Source: Comamonas sp. KCTC 72670
GTDB taxonomy: Bacteria > Myxococcota > Myxococcia > Myxococcales > Myxococcaceae
Reading direction: 5' to 3'
Assembly (NCBI GenBank): GCA_014656495.1
Contig: BNCN01000013.1
Coordinates: forward strand, 126,814 to 190,813
Length of the DNA stretch: 64,000 nucleotides
The translations under genes and the position numbers were made by a program. The notes beneath the pieces are model-generated. The model did not search any database and was not told where the DNA came from. It was given only the letters and a program-made list of their open reading frames with translations. Shown one piece after another: positions 33,379 to 43,341 of this stretch; within the stretch, counting starts at the first letter, position 1, and each line of letters begins with the position of its first letter.

Positions 33379-33588
33379 ATGTTCACGGGCGTGAAGGTCT
33401 TCTCCGCCACCAAGGCGAAGGAGCGCGAGGAGCTGGGTGAGAACGTCACCCGGTGGCTGAAGAGCAACTCCGACCTGGAGATTGTGGACCGGGTCGTGTG
33501 TCAGTCGTCCGACAACGAATTCCACTGCTACACCCTCGTGCTCTTCTACAAGCACGGCAGGAGTGAGCAGGCGGCCCCGCAGCCCTGA
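33379..33588 (+). CDS. Small protein, unknown function
   Basis: A 69-residue soluble protein: MFTGVKVFSATKAKEREELG leads into a helix with NVTRWLKSNSDLEIVDRVVC and a beta pair FHCYTLVLFYKHG. The pattern (helix, then two strands with DRVVCQSSDNEFHCYTLVLF) looks like a compact alpha/beta domain with two Cys. It has a good ribosome-binding site and its own strong promoter, so it is very probably expressed. No family is recognised. Confidence 0.8.
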   Translation: MFTGVKVFSATKAKEREELGENVTRWLKSNSDLEIVDRVVCQSSDNEFHCYTLVLFYKHGRSEQAAPQP

Positions 33589-33645
33589 GCGGGATGCACC
33601 GGCGGAAGGGGACGGCCCACCCCTCCACCGGAACATCCCCTGCAC

Positions 33646-35799
33646 CTACTGCTGGCTGGGCACGTAGACCGCCACACCCCGAGCCGGCACGGCCAGCACC
33701 GTCTCGGTCCCAGCGAGCTGCAGCGTCTGGCCCGTGAAGATGTCCTGATAGACCTCCGCGCTCGCGGCCAGGCTGCCCATCAGCTCCAGCACCAGCGAGC
33801 GCTCCACCGCGCCGCGGTTGATGGCCACGATGGCGCCCCGTCCGTCCGGCAGGTCCCGCTGGAACACGTACAGGTCGTTCTCCACGCGCAGCGTGCGCCG
33901 CGCGCCGGACTGCAGCGCCGCGTGTGACAGGCGCGCCTGGCCCAGCTTCTGGACCACGTCCAGCAGCTCCCGCTCCAGCCCCGACAGCGCGGCCCCGAAG
34001 CGCATGAACCGGCGGTTGTCCGGATCGCCCGCGCCCGGCAGGCCCACCTCGTCGCCGTAGTACACCAGCGGCACGCCCGGCTGGGTCAGCACGAAGGTGA
34101 AGCCGTACTTCGCCTTCTCGAAGGCGGCCGGGTCCGTCACGACGGCCGAGGGGCGGTGCGGGCCGAACGGGTCGCTCCCCTCCCCCTGCAGTTGGCCCGA
34201 GGCCTGCGACATGAAGCGCGCCACGTCGTGGTTGCCCAGGAAGGGCGAGTTGAGCGTGCCCGGCGCGTAGTACAGCTCGTTGGCGCGCACGGCGTCGTCC
34301 ACGCGCTGCAGGCCCTGGCCATCCGCGAAGGCCTCGCGCACCGGCCAGTACAGCGGGAAGTCGAACTGGCCATCCAGCTCACGCGGGCTGATGTAGCGGG
34401 CGATCTGCGACCGCCCGTCCGCGCCGACGAACGTCTCACCCACCAGGTAGAACTCGGTGCCCGTCATCGCGGTGATCTCCTGCAGCTTCCCGCGGATGGT
34501 GCGTCCGGCCACCTGCTCCATGTGCTTCACGGCGTCCATGCGGAAGCCGTCGAAGTCCGCCTGCTCCAGCCACCACAGCGTGTCCGCGGCGTACTGGTCC
34601 ACGAAGTCCGTGGAGCGCCAGTTGAGGTCCGGCAGGTAGTCCGTGAACTTGCAGATGAGGCGCTGCGCCTCCCAGTCACAGTCCTGGGTGCCGCACACGC
34701 AGCTCGCCGCGGTGTTGAACCAGCCGTCCTGGCCGTGGTTCGTCCAGTAGGGGTGCTCCTGGTGGACGTGGTTGAGCACCAGGTCGGCGATGACGCGGAT
34801 GCCGTGCTTGTGCGCCGCGGACGTGAGGGCGCGCAGCTCCTCCAACGAGCCGAAGCGGTGCTGCGTCTCGCGCGGCTTCGACGGCCAGTAGCCGTGGTAG
34901 CCCGTGTAGTACTTGCCGCCGGTGCCGATGAAGCGGCCCTCGGGGTTCTGGTCCACCGGGGAGATCCACAGCGTGCGCACGCCGAGCGCGTCGAAGTACC
35001 CCTCTTCGATCTTCTGCGTGATGCCCGCGAAGTCACCGCCCAGGTAGTTGGCGATGGGGTCCACGTCCGCCACCGGGCCGTCGTTCTCCGGCTTCGCGTT
35101 GAGGAAGCGGTCGGTGAAGGCGAAGTACATCAAGCCCGAGTCCCAGCGGAAGCGCTCCGGCTCCACCCAGAACGGCAGGTACAGCGGCGCGGCCTCGCGC
35201 CCCGTGCTGTCGCGCGCCACCACCTTCACGTGGTGCTTGCCCTGCGCCAGCCCCTCCAGGCGCAGCACGAAGCGTCCTGTTGCGGCGTCGTACGCGTCGG
35301 GGCGGGCCACGCCGTCCAGCGACAGCACCATGCCCTCCCCCGCCGGGCCCGCGCGGTCCGTGCCGTCCAGGTACGCGGCCTCGAGGTCCAGCGTGCCCGT
35401 GGGCGTCACCGCGAAGCGCTGGAGCTCCAGCACCGGCTGACGGCAGTCCGGGACGGTGAGCCGCGAATACTCCTCCGAGCGAACCCAGCGGGAGTACGGG
35501 TTCTCCGGGTCCAGCTGAGGCTTGTTGCCCACCACGAACCGGTAGCCGTAATCACGCGGCTCCAGGCCCTCCAGGCGCAGCGTGTAGACGCCATCACCGC
35601 GGTCGGTCATGGCCTGCGCCCTGGCGGCGAAGTTCGTCCACTCGCCGCTGACCTCCACCGGGCCCGCGACGGACTGCTGCGGCGCGTAGGTCAATGTCAC
35701 GTCGCAGGTCCGAACAGGGATGGAGTCGGACTCTCCACAGGCGGCGGCCGTCAGCAGCGCGGGGAGCGTCAGCAGTCGAGGGATGCGGAAGTGCGTCAT
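33646..35799 (-). CDS. Surface GH13 alpha-amylase lipoprotein
   Basis: A 717-residue lipoprotein (signal MTHFRIPRLLTLPALLTAAA then Cys in AACGES, about 21). An N-terminal CBM48/E-set-like domain (about 30-120) and a second beta domain precede the GH13 TIM barrel. Region I is IADLVLNHVHQEHPYW, region II DGFRMDAVKH (nucleophile Asp), region III LVGETFVG (acid/base Glu), region IV FLGNHDVARF. An insertion with four Cys (CVCGTQDC and LICKF) follows region I. A C-terminal beta domain closes the protein. It should hydrolyse alpha-1,4-glucans on the cell surface, a nutrient role. It is not part of the GlgE operon. Confidence 0.92.
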   Translation of the reverse strand: MTHFRIPRLLTLPALLTAAACGESDSIPVRTCDVTLTYAPQQSVAGPVEVSGEWTNFAARAQAMTDRGDGVYTLRLEGLEPRDYGYRFVVGNKPQLDPENPYSRWVRSEEYSRLTVPDCRQPVLELQRFAVTPTGTLDLEAAYLDGTDRAGPAGEGMVLSLDGVARPDAYDAATGRFVLRLEGLAQGKHHVKVVARDSTGREAAPLYLPFWVEPERFRWDSGLMYFAFTDRFLNAKPENDGPVADVDPIANYLGGDFAGITQKIEEGYFDALGVRTLWISPVDQNPEGRFIGTGGKYYTGYHGYWPSKPRETQHRFGSLEELRALTSAAHKHGIRVIADLVLNHVHQEHPYWTNHGQDGWFNTAASCVCGTQDCDWEAQRLICKFTDYLPDLNWRSTDFVDQYAADTLWWLEQADFDGFRMDAVKHMEQVAGRTIRGKLQEITAMTGTEFYLVGETFVGADGRSQIARYISPRELDGQFDFPLYWPVREAFADGQGLQRVDDAVRANELYYAPGTLNSPFLGNHDVARFMSQASGQLQGEGSDPFGPHRPSAVVTDPAAFEKAKYGFTFVLTQPGVPLVYYGDEVGLPGAGDPDNRRFMRFGAALSGLERELLDVVQKLGQARLSHAALQSGARRTLRVENDLYVFQRDLPDGRGAIVAINRGAVERSLVLELMGSLAASAEVYQDIFTGQTLQLAGTETVLAVPARGVAVYVPSQQ

Positions 35800-35899
35800 G
35801 GAAGCCCCCTTCTACGGGAGGGGCGCTCGCTTTTCCAAGCCCCCGGCTTCGAGGCGGCTGACCTGGCGCGTCGAATTCTGGACGCACATCGAAGGGGGC

Positions 35900-37741
35900 C
35901 TATCGGGCCTCGAACTCCTGGAGGATGCGGAGGACGGTGCTGGCCTGGGGGTGGTCCGTGGGGGCCAGCTCCAGGAAGCGGTGGTAGTGCCGGGCGCCCT
36001 CGTGAATCCGCCCCAGCTTGACCTCCACGGCGCCCAGCATCAGGTAGCACTCGGCCTCCGCCGGCGCGAGCCGGACACACTCCCGCGCGGCCTTGCGCGC
36101 CTCGCCGTATTTGCCGCCGCGCTGGAAGGCCCGGGCCGCGCTGAGCGCCTTGTCCGCGGGCCCCGCCACGGTCGCCTGTGACGATGAGGTCACATCCACG
36201 CCCTCGCCCCGGCTGCCCTGGGCCAGCCGGGTCTGACCGCGCGTGTTCGAGCCCACCGCGGAGGCGGGCTTGGCGCCGCGGACCGGGGACGTGGGGCGCG
36301 AGGTGGCGGCGCGCGCCGGTGCGGCGTCCACCGCCACTTCTTCATCCTCCGCGTCGTTCGCCTCCGGGGCCGCCTTCGGTCCCGAGACAGCCGCCTGGGG
36401 CGCCGCGGCCACCGGAGGCGCGCCGAGGATGCGCTCGGCCGCGGGCGGCCCCGGCTCACGGAGGGGCTCCTTCGCGGCGGCCAGCAAGTCGGACCCGACC
36501 CAGGTCACCGCCAAGACACCGAGCAGCGCGGCGACCACCAGCCCCACGTTCGTCACCCACTGGGAGGTGCGGCTCCCTTCCGCGAAGAGGCCGACCCGCG
36601 TGACGCGCGGAGCCTCTTCCTCGGCGGCGACGGGAAGCGCCTCGGATTCGAGCGGCTCGGACACGACTTCATCGGAGTGGAAGTCCGGGTCCAACGCGGG
36701 CACGCCGTGCTGGGTGGGCGCGGGGATGGGCGGGGCCTCCCGCCAGACGGAGATTTCCTCCAGGAAGGCCGCGGGCACGCGCGCGTCCAGCCCGAGCGCC
36801 TCCAAGTCCTCCCGGTACAGCTCGCGCAGCAGGTACGCCACGGACATGGGCGAGAACCGCGGCGAGGACGAATAGAGGAATCCGGCGAGCGCGTCGCTGA
36901 AGGCGTGGGCGGACTCGAAGCGCGCCTCCTTGTCCAACGCGAGCGCCTTCCGGAGGATGGCGTCCAGCGCCACCGGCACATCCGGCCGCACGTCCCGGAC
37001 GGACGGCAGGGGCTGCCCGTTGTTCAACCGGCGCAGGACCAGGTGCACCTGCCCCTCCACCGGCAGCCGGCCGCAGAGCATCTGGAACAGCACCACGCCG
37101 GTGGCCCACACGTCCGTGCGCGCGTCCACGGCCTCGCCGCGCGCCTGCTCCGGCGAGAAGAAGAGGTACTTCCCCTTCACCACGCCCGGCTCGGTGTTGA
37201 AGCTGCGCAGCGAGCGCGCCTTCGCGATGCCGAAGTCGACGATCTTGACCTGCCCCTCGTAGCCGATGAGGACGTTGTCGGGAGAGATGTCGCGGTGGAC
37301 GATACCCAGGGGCTCGCCGCGCTCGTCACTGCGCGTGTGGGCGTAGTGCAGGCCGCGGCACATCTCCATGGCCACGAAGACGGCGATGGGCACGGGGATG
37401 CAGTGAAACCCGGAGCGCAGCGCCCGCTTCAGGATGCGGTGGAGCGGCTGTCCGTCCACCAGCTCCATGGCCAGGAAGTACTGGCCGTCCACCTTCCCGA
37501 AGTCGAAGACCTGGGCGATGGCGCCGTGCGACAGCGTGGCGGAGATGCGCGCCTCGCTGATGAACATCGAGACGAAGGCCTCGTCGTTCGCGTACTCCGG
37601 CAGCACCTTCTTGATGAGCACGGGCTTGGTGACCCCCGCCGCGCCACGGAGGCGGGCGCGCCAGGTCTCCGCCATGCCGCCATGGCCTACCCGCTCTTGC
37701 AGTTCATATCGGCCGAATCGCTCTCGCGGCGCACGCGTCAT
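35900..37741 (-). CDS. Ser/Thr protein kinase with TM helix and C-terminal TPR-like region
   Basis: A 613-residue kinase. Residues about 9-290 form an active-looking eukaryote-like kinase: Gly loop ERVGHGGMAETWRA, Lys in VLIKKVLP, catalytic loop IVHRDISPDNVLIGY, DFG in KIVDFGIAKA, SPEQARGEAVDARTDVWATG. A Pro/Glu linker, one TM helix (about 400-418, NVGLVVAALLGVLAVTW) and a long Ala/Pro-rich region follow. The last 85 residues hold TPR-like helices (FQRGGKYGEARKAARECVRL, YLMLGAVEVKLGRIHEGARH). ATG 37741 is chosen; GTG 37759 is an alternative. It is divergent from the FHA-sigma-54 activator gene, a likely partner. Confidence 0.9.
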   Translation of the reverse strand: MTRAPRERFGRYELQERVGHGGMAETWRARLRGAAGVTKPVLIKKVLPEYANDEAFVSMFISEARISATLSHGAIAQVFDFGKVDGQYFLAMELVDGQPLHRILKRALRSGFHCIPVPIAVFVAMEMCRGLHYAHTRSDERGEPLGIVHRDISPDNVLIGYEGQVKIVDFGIAKARSLRSFNTEPGVVKGKYLFFSPEQARGEAVDARTDVWATGVVLFQMLCGRLPVEGQVHLVLRRLNNGQPLPSVRDVRPDVPVALDAILRKALALDKEARFESAHAFSDALAGFLYSSSPRFSPMSVAYLLRELYREDLEALGLDARVPAAFLEEISVWREAPPIPAPTQHGVPALDPDFHSDEVVSEPLESEALPVAAEEEAPRVTRVGLFAEGSRTSQWVTNVGLVVAALLGVLAVTWVGSDLLAAAKEPLREPGPPAAERILGAPPVAAAPQAAVSGPKAAPEANDAEDEEVAVDAAPARAATSRPTSPVRGAKPASAVGSNTRGQTRLAQGSRGEGVDVTSSSQATVAGPADKALSAARAFQRGGKYGEARKAARECVRLAPAEAECYLMLGAVEVKLGRIHEGARHYHRFLELAPTDHPQASTVLRILQEFEAR

Positions 37742-37830
37742 TCCGGGTGATACCCCCACTCCCAGTTTACAGTATAACCTGGGAATGCAGCGCCCAACCC
37801 CGCACGGCGCCTGTGGTAAGGTCCCCGGCC

Positions 37831-39216
<1,386 letters not shown>

Positions 39217-39336
39217 GCGGCGCGCGGGCCCCGCGCCACGGGGGCCTGCACGGAGGCCGTGGCCGCTCCTTCACCCGCCGGGTCCTCCCTGGGCGAATCC
39301 GCCCGGCATGTCGCCGGGCCTGACAGGTGAAAGTCC

Positions 39337-40266
39337 ATGGCCTTTTGCTCGCGCGTGCGCGCCCTCCTGCTCGCCCTGATCCCCATCGCCATGCTTCCGC
39401 TGGTGGCGTGCGGTGGCGGCGACAGCAAGCTCTCCGTGCTGCTGACAGATGCCCCGGGTGACGGCATCCAGACAGCCGTTGTCACCATTTCGGAAATCTA
39501 CCTCCAAGGCGGAAACGGCAACGGCGGCCGCGTGGTGCTCCGCGATACGCCCGTCACCGTGAGCCTGCTGGACCTGGCCAACTCCACGTCCGAGCTCGTC
39601 TCCGAAGCCGTGGTGCCCCGGGGTGACTACGCCGAAATCCGCTTCGTCATCACCGGTGGCTACATCGAGGTGGCGGACGCGGACGGCGCGACGACCGTCT
39701 TTGCGTCATCGGACGACTATGCCGGCTTGCCCGAGGGCACGCGGGTGGACGGCCGGCTCCACATGCCCAGCTACGGCGCCTCCGGCCTGAAGGTGAAGTT
39801 CGCCGAGAAGCTGACGCTCGAGGGTGAGCAGAAGGTCCTCCTCGTCGACTTCGACGTCGGGCAGAGCTTCGGCAGGGAGGCGGGCAACTCGGGCCGGTGG
39901 GTGATGAGCCCCGTCATCAAGGCCGCCGACGTGACGGCCTCTGGCAGCATCCGCGTGACGGCGGACACGGCGTCCTCCGTGGTGCTGCCCGTGGTGGATG
40001 GCCGGCAGGTGACGCTCGGCGACTTCCAGGTGGTGATGACCAACGACGCCGGCAGCCGGGAGTGGCTGCCCCTGACGGACGAGGACGGCGACGGGACCTA
40101 CGAGGCGACCTTCAAGTTCCTCTTCCCCGGCGACTTCACCGTGGAGCTCGTGGCGCCCCGCTTCGTCAGCGCGACCACGGCGCCGGACCGTCCGGTGGCC
40201 GTCTCCCTGGGCTCGGGCCGCGTGGAGACCCACCACTTCACCGTCACGGGAGCCACGCGCCAGTAA
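39337..40266 (+). CDS. DUF4382-domain lipoprotein
   Basis: A 309-residue lipoprotein (lipobox LVAC, Cys about 25). A DUF4382 domain follows: SKLSVLLTDAPGDGIQTAVV, VTISEIYLQG, then LLDLANSTSELVSEAVVPRG, a pattern typical of the family's beta-sandwich. The C-terminal part (about 220-305) is a carboxypeptidase-regulatory-like beta domain. DUF4382 proteins are common surface lipoproteins in marine and soil bacteria; their function is unknown. The gene ends with a strong intrinsic terminator at 40320. Confidence 0.85.
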   Translation: MAFCSRVRALLLALIPIAMLPLVACGGGDSKLSVLLTDAPGDGIQTAVVTISEIYLQGGNGNGGRVVLRDTPVTVSLLDLANSTSELVSEAVVPRGDYAEIRFVITGGYIEVADADGATTVFASSDDYAGLPEGTRVDGRLHMPSYGASGLKVKFAEKLTLEGEQKVLLVDFDVGQSFGREAGNSGRWVMSPVIKAADVTASGSIRVTADTASSVVLPVVDGRQVTLGDFQVVMTNDAGSREWLPLTDEDGDGTYEATFKFLFPGDFTVELVAPRFVSATTAPDRPVAVSLGSGRVETHHFTVTGATRQ

Positions 40267-40319
40267 CGCGCGGCTTCCTTCGGTTTTCATGGGAGCTGGC
40301 GCGGGGTCGGTTCCTATGG

Positions 40320-40355
40320 CGAGGCGTCGGGTGAGTTCCCGGCGCCTCGTTTTTT
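40320..40355 (+). terminator. Intrinsic terminator after the DUF4382 gene
   Basis: CGAGGCGTCGGG and CCCGGCGCCTCG form a 12-bp stem with one T-G pair and a 6-base loop (TGAGTT), followed directly by TTTTTT. This is the clearest Rho-independent terminator in the window; it lies 53 bases after the stop at 40266 and 20 bases beyond the end of the convergent lipoprotein gene. Confidence 0.85.
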
Positions 40356-40375
40356 CGCGCGACTCGCGCGGCGGC

Positions 40376-41335
40376 TCAGTAGACGACCAGCGGCTGCGGC
40401 GCGTGGTAGCTGACGATGGTCAGCACCGGGATGCGCGGCGCCTCGTCATCCGTCTCCGGACCACCGGACGTCAGGCGGATGCCATCGAAGCGCGCGAGGA
40501 TGACGTAGTCGCGCCGCGTCTCCAGGAACGGGTCCGCGCGGGCCAGGCGGCCCAGGGCCTCTCGCCCCGTCTCGTCGGAGATGTTCTCCACGAAGCGCCG
40601 CGTCGTCGTCCTGCTCGAACGCTGCGCCGAGCTCACCGTCCCGCCCAACTGCCCCGGCCCGGTGAGGACCGTCTGCCCGGACAGGTCGCCCGAGTACGCG
40701 GTGGCTGAATCCATGCGCTCCCCGTACCCCACCGCCTCCTCCGTCTGAACGGAGCTCAAGGCGTGCTCCACCAGCCACACGGTGGGGCGCTCCCCTTCCG
40801 AGCGCTGGTCCGCCACCTGGGCGCGCAGCAGCACGTAGCGCCCCTTGTACGTGTCCGGCCGGTCCATGGCCGAGGCCAGCGAGAAGATGGGAATCTGCTT
40901 CTCCTGGAGGTAGCGCAGCTCGCCCGGCACGCTGCCGCCGCGCTGGGCCACCACGCGGGCGATCAGCTTCGCCCCTTCCGGGCGGACGCTCAGGTCCTGC
41001 GCCCAGGCGCGGCCCAGCAGCGCGTTGAGCTGCGTGAAGGGCGTGTGCTCAATGCACGCCTTCAAGCCATCCCAGGCCTCATCCCGGGAGGCGCCCTGGA
41101 GACGCCGGGCGGCGGCCTCACACACCGCGGGGTTGGCGTAGCGCGCGGCGAAGCCCTTGGGGTCCTCCGTGGGGCTGGGCGCGGGCGGCGGCGGTGGAGG
41201 CCGGGCGGCGAAGGACATCTCCTGCGTGGGAGGCGGATCCTCCGACCACGTCACGTGCGAATGCGAGGCGCCGCAACCGGCGGCGAGCGGCCCCAGCAGG
41301 GCCCACGTGGACAACATCCAGGATGGACGGCGCAT
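40376..41335 (-). CDS. Predicted lipoprotein, unknown function
   Basis: A 319-residue protein with a lipoprotein signal ending LAAGC (Cys about 21). A Pro-rich segment (about 40-55) precedes a helical region (about 60-140, NPAVCEAAARRLQGASRDEA) and a mainly beta C-terminal region with KGRYVLLRAQVADQRSEGER and RRDYVILARFDGIRL. That last segment repeats the pattern of an OB-fold-like strand pair. No known family. The short gap (12 bases) to the Cys-rich gene upstream suggests one operon. Confidence 0.75.
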   Translation of the reverse strand: MRRPSWMLSTWALLGPLAAGCGASHSHVTWSEDPPPTQEMSFAARPPPPPPAPSPTEDPKGFAARYANPAVCEAAARRLQGASRDEAWDGLKACIEHTPFTQLNALLGRAWAQDLSVRPEGAKLIARVVAQRGGSVPGELRYLQEKQIPIFSLASAMDRPDTYKGRYVLLRAQVADQRSEGERPTVWLVEHALSSVQTEEAVGYGERMDSATAYSGDLSGQTVLTGPGQLGGTVSSAQRSSRTTTRRFVENISDETGREALGRLARADPFLETRRDYVILARFDGIRLTSGGPETDDEAPRIPVLTIVSYHAPQPLVVY

Positions 41336-41347
41336 GGTGTGGAACTC

Positions 41348-42040
41348 CTAGAGGGAGGCGGAGCCAGGGCTGACGGAACGCTTGCGCTGCTGGACGGTGG
41401 GCGCGGGCTGCGGCCCGGAGCGCGGCAACACGACGGCGCACGCGTCCGCGCACCGGTCGCTGAGGCAGGCCTGCGTCTGGGGCGCGGTGGCCTGCTGCGA
41501 CACCTCCGCGTAGCAGCGGTCGGCGGTGCCGGGGCAGTTCGCGCGGGCGGCGCACTCGCAACACGGCGAGGCCACCGTGGCCATGAACTGCACCTCCTGC
41601 AGGACGTTGGCGAGCGCCCGGTAACAGGAGCGAGCGCCCGGAGCGAACCGGCCCTTGGCGTCCACCACGAAGGACGTGCCCTCCAGCCCGCACTGGTCCA
41701 CCGCGGTGACGTAGCGGCGCTCACAGAGCGAGACGAGCGTCGCGTCCGGACGGCCCTCCCGGATGTTGCCCACCGCCTCCGAGCACAGCGCGCGGCCCAC
41801 GTCCTGGAGCATGCTCTTGTTCGACGTGTCCTGCGCGTCGCTGGGGGAGCCCGCGGACAGGTCGGCCTCGAACACGCACTCCTTTCCCGCGCGCAAGGTG
41901 TCGACGGTGCAGGCCCAGGCCGTGGGGGACTCATCCGCCACCGGGGGCGCGGCGAGCGCCTCGGGAGGGATTGCCGGGGCCGCGCCCTCTGGCGCCGAAC
42001 CCAAGAGGAAAAGGGAGACGAGGATCGCCTTCATGGACAT
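41348..42040 (-). CDS. Cys-rich exported protein, unknown function
   Basis: A 230-residue protein with a signal peptide (MSMKAILVSLFLLGSA). The mature part has 14 Cys, including the clustered SPCCECAARANC and SDRCADACAVV, an even number that suggests a disulfide-knotted extracellular domain. The C-terminus is basic and Ser/Pro-rich. No family recognised. ATG 42040 or 42034 can start it. It sits just upstream of the lipoprotein at 40376 on the same strand. It may be a surface or secreted partner; this is inference from the signal and Cys content. Confidence 0.72.
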   Translation of the reverse strand: MSMKAILVSLFLLGSAPEGAAPAIPPEALAAPPVADESPTAWACTVDTLRAGKECVFEADLSAGSPSDAQDTSNKSMLQDVGRALCSEAVGNIREGRPDATLVSLCERRYVTAVDQCGLEGTSFVVDAKGRFAPGARSCYRALANVLQEVQFMATVASPCCECAARANCPGTADRCYAEVSQQATAPQTQACLSDRCADACAVVLPRSGPQPAPTVQQRKRSVSPGSASL

Positions 42041-42215
42041 GGCAGGTTAGGACGTTGCCCCTCCGGGCACAAACCATCCCTGGCATGACTGTCTCGTGGA
42101 CCCGGCGTGCTCCTCTTCCCTACCTACGCTGACGCGAACCCGCGTCCACCAGGGGACGCAATCCCAGCCTGGAGTCCTGGCTCACCCGCGCGGGGCCGCG
42201 CATGATGTCCAGCGG

Positions 42216-42587
42216 ATGTCTCGGATTGAGGTGGAGAGCGTGGATGACGACGCGGTGTGGCAGCCCTACGAAGGCGGAAGCTCCCTGGGCTGGATGGGCA
42301 CCCAGGGCGGCACCATCGCGCGTGACGAGGCGCTCCGAGACCAGCTGCGCCTGACCTACGAGAGGGATGACAGCCGCTCCTTTCACGCCATCTCCTGCTC
42401 GGTGACGGGCTGGCTGCTCTACCACCGGTTCTTCGACAACGCCGACGCGGCCCACGCCGCCTTCGAGGAGATGAAGCCCGCGCTCCTGGACCTCCTCGCC
42501 CAGCTCCCCGAAGGCGGCGCCAGTCCTCCTGGGAATGCGCGGCTCGCGGGGCCCCTGCTGGCCGCCTTCACCGTGCGCTACGGGTAG
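42216..42587 (+). CDS. Hypothetical protein
   Basis: A 123-residue soluble protein: MSRIEVESVDDDAVWQPYEG, then RDEALRDQLRLTYERDDSRS and the hydrophobic core FHAISCSVTGWLLYHRFFDN. A helical end (AHAAFEEMKPALLDLLAQLP) precedes a short strand. No family recognised. ATG 42216 is chosen; a GTG at 42096 opens a longer frame whose extra 40 residues are Pro/Ser/Arg-rich and unlikely. It is followed after 39 bases by the pentapeptide-repeat gene. Confidence 0.6.
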   Translation: MSRIEVESVDDDAVWQPYEGGSSLGWMGTQGGTIARDEALRDQLRLTYERDDSRSFHAISCSVTGWLLYHRFFDNADAAHAAFEEMKPALLDLLAQLPEGGASPPGNARLAGPLLAAFTVRYG

Positions 42588-42626
42588 CCCGGTGCGAAAG
42601 GGCTTGGTCCTCGCGAAGGTCCTGGC

Positions 42627-43283
42627 ATGAATGGCGCACCCGCCATGTCCGCCCAACGCCTCCAGACCGAAGCCGCCTTCGAGGACGAAACCTTCTCCGA
42701 CCTGAACCTCCAGGCGGCGGACCTCCGGGGGAAGGAGTTCTACCGGTGCACCTTCAGCAACTGCACCCTCCAGGAGAGCCACTGGGGGCGGGCCCGGCTG
42801 GAGGCCTGCGTCTTCACCGGATGTGACCTCACCCGCGCGAAGTTCGCGGACACGTCGCTTCGCGAGGTGCGCTTCGAGGGCTCGAAGCTGATGGGCATCG
42901 ACTGGACGGACGTGGGCACCTTCCCGGAAGTCACCTTCGAGGGCTCGAACCTGCGCTACTGCACCTTCGCGGGGCTCAGTCTGCGCAAGACGTCGTTCCT
43001 GAACTGCACGGCGCTGGAGATGAACTTCATCGACACGGACCTGTCCGAGTCGGACTTCAGCGGCTCGGACATCAGCGGCAGCAACTTCCGGGGCTGCACG
43101 CTCACAAAGACGGACTTTGGCGGCGCGCAGGGCGTGTTCATCGACCCCACGCGCAACCGCGTGAAGGCGACGCGCATCCCCGTGGACGCGGCGGTGAACT
43201 ACGCGCAGACGCTCGGCCTGGTGGTCGCGGGGCACGGAGATGCACGGCCCGCGGCGAAGACGGCGCGCAAGAAAGGCGGCTGA
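42627..43283 (+). CDS. Pentapeptide-repeat protein
   Basis: A 218-residue protein whose core (about 20-170) is a pentapeptide-repeat quadrilateral beta-helix: LQAADLRGKEFYRCTFSNCT, FTGCDLTRAKFADTSLREVR and IDTDLSESDFSGSDISGSNF show the A/S-D/N-L/F-x-x pattern. A Lys/Arg-rich C-terminal tail follows. Such folds may mimic DNA (Qnr-like) or act as scaffolds; the sequence does not tell which. ATG 42627 has GAAGGTCC upstream; Met7 is an alternative. Convergent with the histidine kinase gene. Confidence 0.88.
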   Translation: MNGAPAMSAQRLQTEAAFEDETFSDLNLQAADLRGKEFYRCTFSNCTLQESHWGRARLEACVFTGCDLTRAKFADTSLREVRFEGSKLMGIDWTDVGTFPEVTFEGSNLRYCTFAGLSLRKTSFLNCTALEMNFIDTDLSESDFSGSDISGSNFRGCTLTKTDFGGAQGVFIDPTRNRVKATRIPVDAAVNYAQTLGLVVAGHGDARPAAKTARKKGG

Positions 43284-43341
43284 CCCACGCGTCCCGCGCG
43301 CTGCTGGGAGAGCCTTGAACCTCGCTTGCGCTGGCGCGCGC

